A stretch of DNA of 64,000 bases from Gnetum montanum. Taxonomy: Eukaryota > Streptophyta > Gnetopsida > Gnetales > Gnetaceae. Shown in pieces: positions 61,835 through 64,000 of the stretch (within the stretch, counting starts at the first letter, position 1; each line of letters begins with the position of its first letter). Location: contig MNCI01038012.1 in assembly GCA_015680685.1 (NCBI GenBank), forward strand, positions 248,001-312,000, written 5' to 3'. The notes under the pieces were generated by a model that worked only from the letters and a program-made list of their open reading frames with translations, ran no database searches and had not been told where the DNA came from. A program made the translations under genes and the position numbers.

Positions 61835-64000
61835 CTATTTCCTGACCCATCGCGGGTTGAGTGAGATGTAAGGCTGAGGCACTCTGCCAAGGCCTTCATC
61901 TATGTTGTTGCCTCCTTCTTGGAAGGGAAACTCAATCCATGCATTGTCGTTTAGGAAATCAACTGGCTGAGCTGATCCCTCTACTGGGTAGTCAGTGTAA
62001 GTTGCAACAGGTGCTTCTTTCTCAAAATTTATGATCTTTAAGCCTTCTTCCATGACTACATTGTTGATCACATGCGTTACTACTTCATCATTGTGGATCA
62101 CCAATTCTCTGCCTACGTAAGGCAGGTGGATTTCCTGGTGTATGGATGAGGAGATAGTCCTAAGTTGTTCTAACCATGATCTCCCCAAGATCAGGTTAAA
62201 CCCAGGCATTTCCTTAACCACAATAAATTTTGCGCTTGTGAGAAACTAATCCCCCACTATGAAGTTTATGTGAACTATGCCATTCACCAAGACTCGTGCG
62301 CCATTGAATGACCTCAGGCATGACGTTGTTGTGGGCTTGATCTGGTCAACCAAACCTAGCTTTTCTATAATGGGAAAGGGGATGACATTCATAGCGGCCC
62401 CATCATCAATGTGTACCCTTTAGATTCAGTGTTGACCGACTTGAATTGTGATGAAAAGAGGTGTCATAGTCACTTGACCCTTTTTAAGATCTTCTCTAAT
62501 GGCATCGTCATAGAATGCTAGTTGAGGTTATTTTAATCTTGTAGGCGAAGAGGGAAGCATGATCGAGTAGATCACTTCCTCCTCCGCTAGCATGTCTTCA
62601 TTGACTAGAGTCATTGTCAACATGTAGATTAGAGCCTTGCGGTGTGGGGTAGATGTCATCATTAGGTCGTACAAGCACGATGTAGTACTTTTTTGTTTTG
62701 GAGCTTGTTTGACCTATGTGAGGGTGTCTAAGAGGTCTTGGCTATCCCCTTGTATGATGCTTTTCTCCTCTTCTATTCATCCCAGAAGACAAATTTCCTG
62801 AGGAGGGGCAACTTTGGATCCAGGTTTGGACCCTTGTTGGCAAAGTGGTGCAGGCTGTGTGGTCATGTCGATGTTGATCTTTGGTGGCCAAGGTGTAGAT
62901 GCAGGGATTAAAGACATAGGCTTAGGGGTACCTTGGATGGTACTTCCTTTTGACATCTCGTCCATGAGATGGACTTCTCTCCTTGGGGGGTGAGAAGGCT
63001 ATTCAGCTATTTTGCGTGAGATAGGGGCCGCCGAGGATGCTGGCCCCCTGATGACGAATGGAGCTAGTTGTGTTAACGGGCGGGACCATGTGGCCCTGCC
63101 AACAGGTGGTGCAAAGATGGATGCCCATGGAGGGACTTTCAAGACAAATGGTTGCTGCATACTTTGACCAGTCGCTAGTGGTGCTGGTGCACTGTGCTAA
63201 GGCACATGGATCATGAATGGCTGCTAGGGTGGCCTAGGATCTTTGTCAATGTCGATGACATTGATTATGTAACTAGCATTATTGGCATTTAGGGGATCTG
63301 TGTAGACATACATAGATTGGTTTTTAGGGTGCACTAGGTTTCTTTCATCCAACACCAGCTTCCCCTGGTCGATTAATCTTTGTATGTCATCTTGCAATGC
63401 TAGGCAGTAATTCGTGTTGTGACCACACTATTGTTGGTAGTCACAAAACCTGTCCAGGCTGAAGCCCCTAGGAATTGGATCCTCATTGGACAGGGCCAAA
63501 GAGGGGTTCCTAAGGAGCTCACAGTAGTGTTGATGTCTCACTTTTTCTTCTTTTGACATCTGTTTCTGTTGCATGTATCCCTTTTCCAACAGTTTCTTCA
63601 GAAGCTCTAAAGGTTTGAGAGGCAATGGGGTGTACTTTGAGTAGTCTTTACGCTCAAACTTGGGTTTGGATTGTCTAGATGTCTCAGGTGTAGATGTAGT
63701 AGGTTGCGGCATGTTACCCTATTTGGGCATAAGGTTAGGTGAGGGCATGGTCGGTTTCTTGCTGTTCTTGCTACCGTTGTTGCTAGGTTTGGGCTTGGCC
63801 TTGATCCCATAGTGGCAACCATGGTTGTTGAGGCCTTGCACTTTTCCTTCTTTGTGAAGGTTATTTTGTAAGCGATGTAAGCTGGGTCTTTGCTTGCCTC
63901 GAACACGTCTTGTATGCTCTTAGTCTAAGCAAAGGCTTAACTAAGAGAGTGAGGAGTGAGGTAGTACAGTTTGGACTTGATGAAGTCATTCCCTACACCC
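61835..64000 (-). pseudogene. E4 gag C-terminus and protease
   Basis: Minus strand, entering from the right edge. Gag: VFEASKDPAYIAYKITFTKKEK (63909 on, split in two frames), FERKDYSKYTPLPLKPLELL (near 63650) and the Tat-type motif RFCDYQQ..GHNTNYC-LAL near 63440-63400, then DDIQRLIDQGKL. A Pro-rich linker (62965-62777) precedes the pre-protease segment (CLYDLMMTSTPHRKALIYML near 62680). Protease: VHIDDGAAMNVIPF near 62415-62375, then MPGFNLILGRSWLEQL and IHQEIHLPYVGRE (62210-62110). Asp-Gly is kept, so this is the best protease of the family. A stop and frameshifts precede it. Confidence 0.86.
61845..61846 (-). other. E4 candidate sense-strand splice donor
   Basis: Minus-strand TGG/GTCAGG after a complete codon. 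Without splicing, protease would stop three codons later at 61835. Joined to the acceptor at 56171 (intron 5676 nt), the reading frame continues into the RT leader. The donor is weak compared with GTAAGT. Confidence 0.45.

Larger units (their letters stand above)
49767..64000 (-). mobile_element. E4: youngest long element, 5' end outside window
   Basis: Sense order from the right: gag C-terminus, protease, donor-like site, array A, antisense gene, array B, RT to integrase, array C, PPT and 3' LTR (51344-49767). It is the best preserved copy: highest CpG, intact RT and integrase catalytic motifs and a nearly intact set of antisense splice sites. Its 3' LTR abuts E3 array A exactly, so it probably inserted into E3. 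Over 14 kb lie in the window; gag N-terminus, PBS and 5' LTR should lie to the right. Confidence 0.88.

Noticed and set aside
1-64000. Host protein-coding gene, rRNA or tRNA
   Set aside because: Every long or conserved frame could be assigned to a retrotransposon module or its shadow; no rRNA or tRNA signature was seen by eye, though a covariance search was not possible.

Overview
The window looks like heterochromatic DNA from a large, repeat-rich plant genome, possibly a gymnosperm (that guess is inference only). I see no host gene, rRNA or tRNA. Nearly everything is decayed Ty3/gypsy LTR retrotransposon, with in-frame stops, frameshifts and a strong CpG/CHG-decay look (TAG where related copies have CAG, few CpG).

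Layout: E0 (1-6001, plus strand) is the 3' part of a compact gypsy element with gag, protease, RT, RNase H and integrase in one run. E1 (6002-23464, minus), E2 (23465-about 35580, plus), E3 (36072-49766, minus) and E4 (49767 to beyond 64000, minus) are four copies of one very long family. E1 and E2 lie head to head and make a large imperfect palindrome. E4 sits exactly inside a repeat array of E3, which suggests nesting. A related solo LTR with a perfect 5-bp target duplication (GTATA) interrupts the E3 reverse transcriptase region.

The long family has an unusual modular plan, readable in all four copies. In sense order it is: LTR, PBS, gag and protease, hairpin array A, an ANTISENSE multi-exon gene, hairpin array B, RT-RNase H-second RNase H-integrase, hairpin array C, PPT, LTR. 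The second RNase H-like domain and the GHxTxxC-type gag motif point to the Tat/Ogre branch. Protease and RT are 5-6 kb apart. Conserved splice-site-like sequences flank that gap and keep the reading phase in E4, as in the intron that Ogre elements carry at the same place.

The antisense gene lies inside this putative intron. It has about 8 exons and 7 short introns at the same positions in different copies, its own conserved TATA box about 160 bp upstream of exon 1, and a C-terminal coiled-coil-like region. Its introns are antisense to the genomic RNA, so they would survive retrotransposition. Arrays of short hairpin-forming units (core CTAGTTTAAGGTC) mark each module boundary in a fixed orientation. 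This combination is the main candidate for something undescribed.
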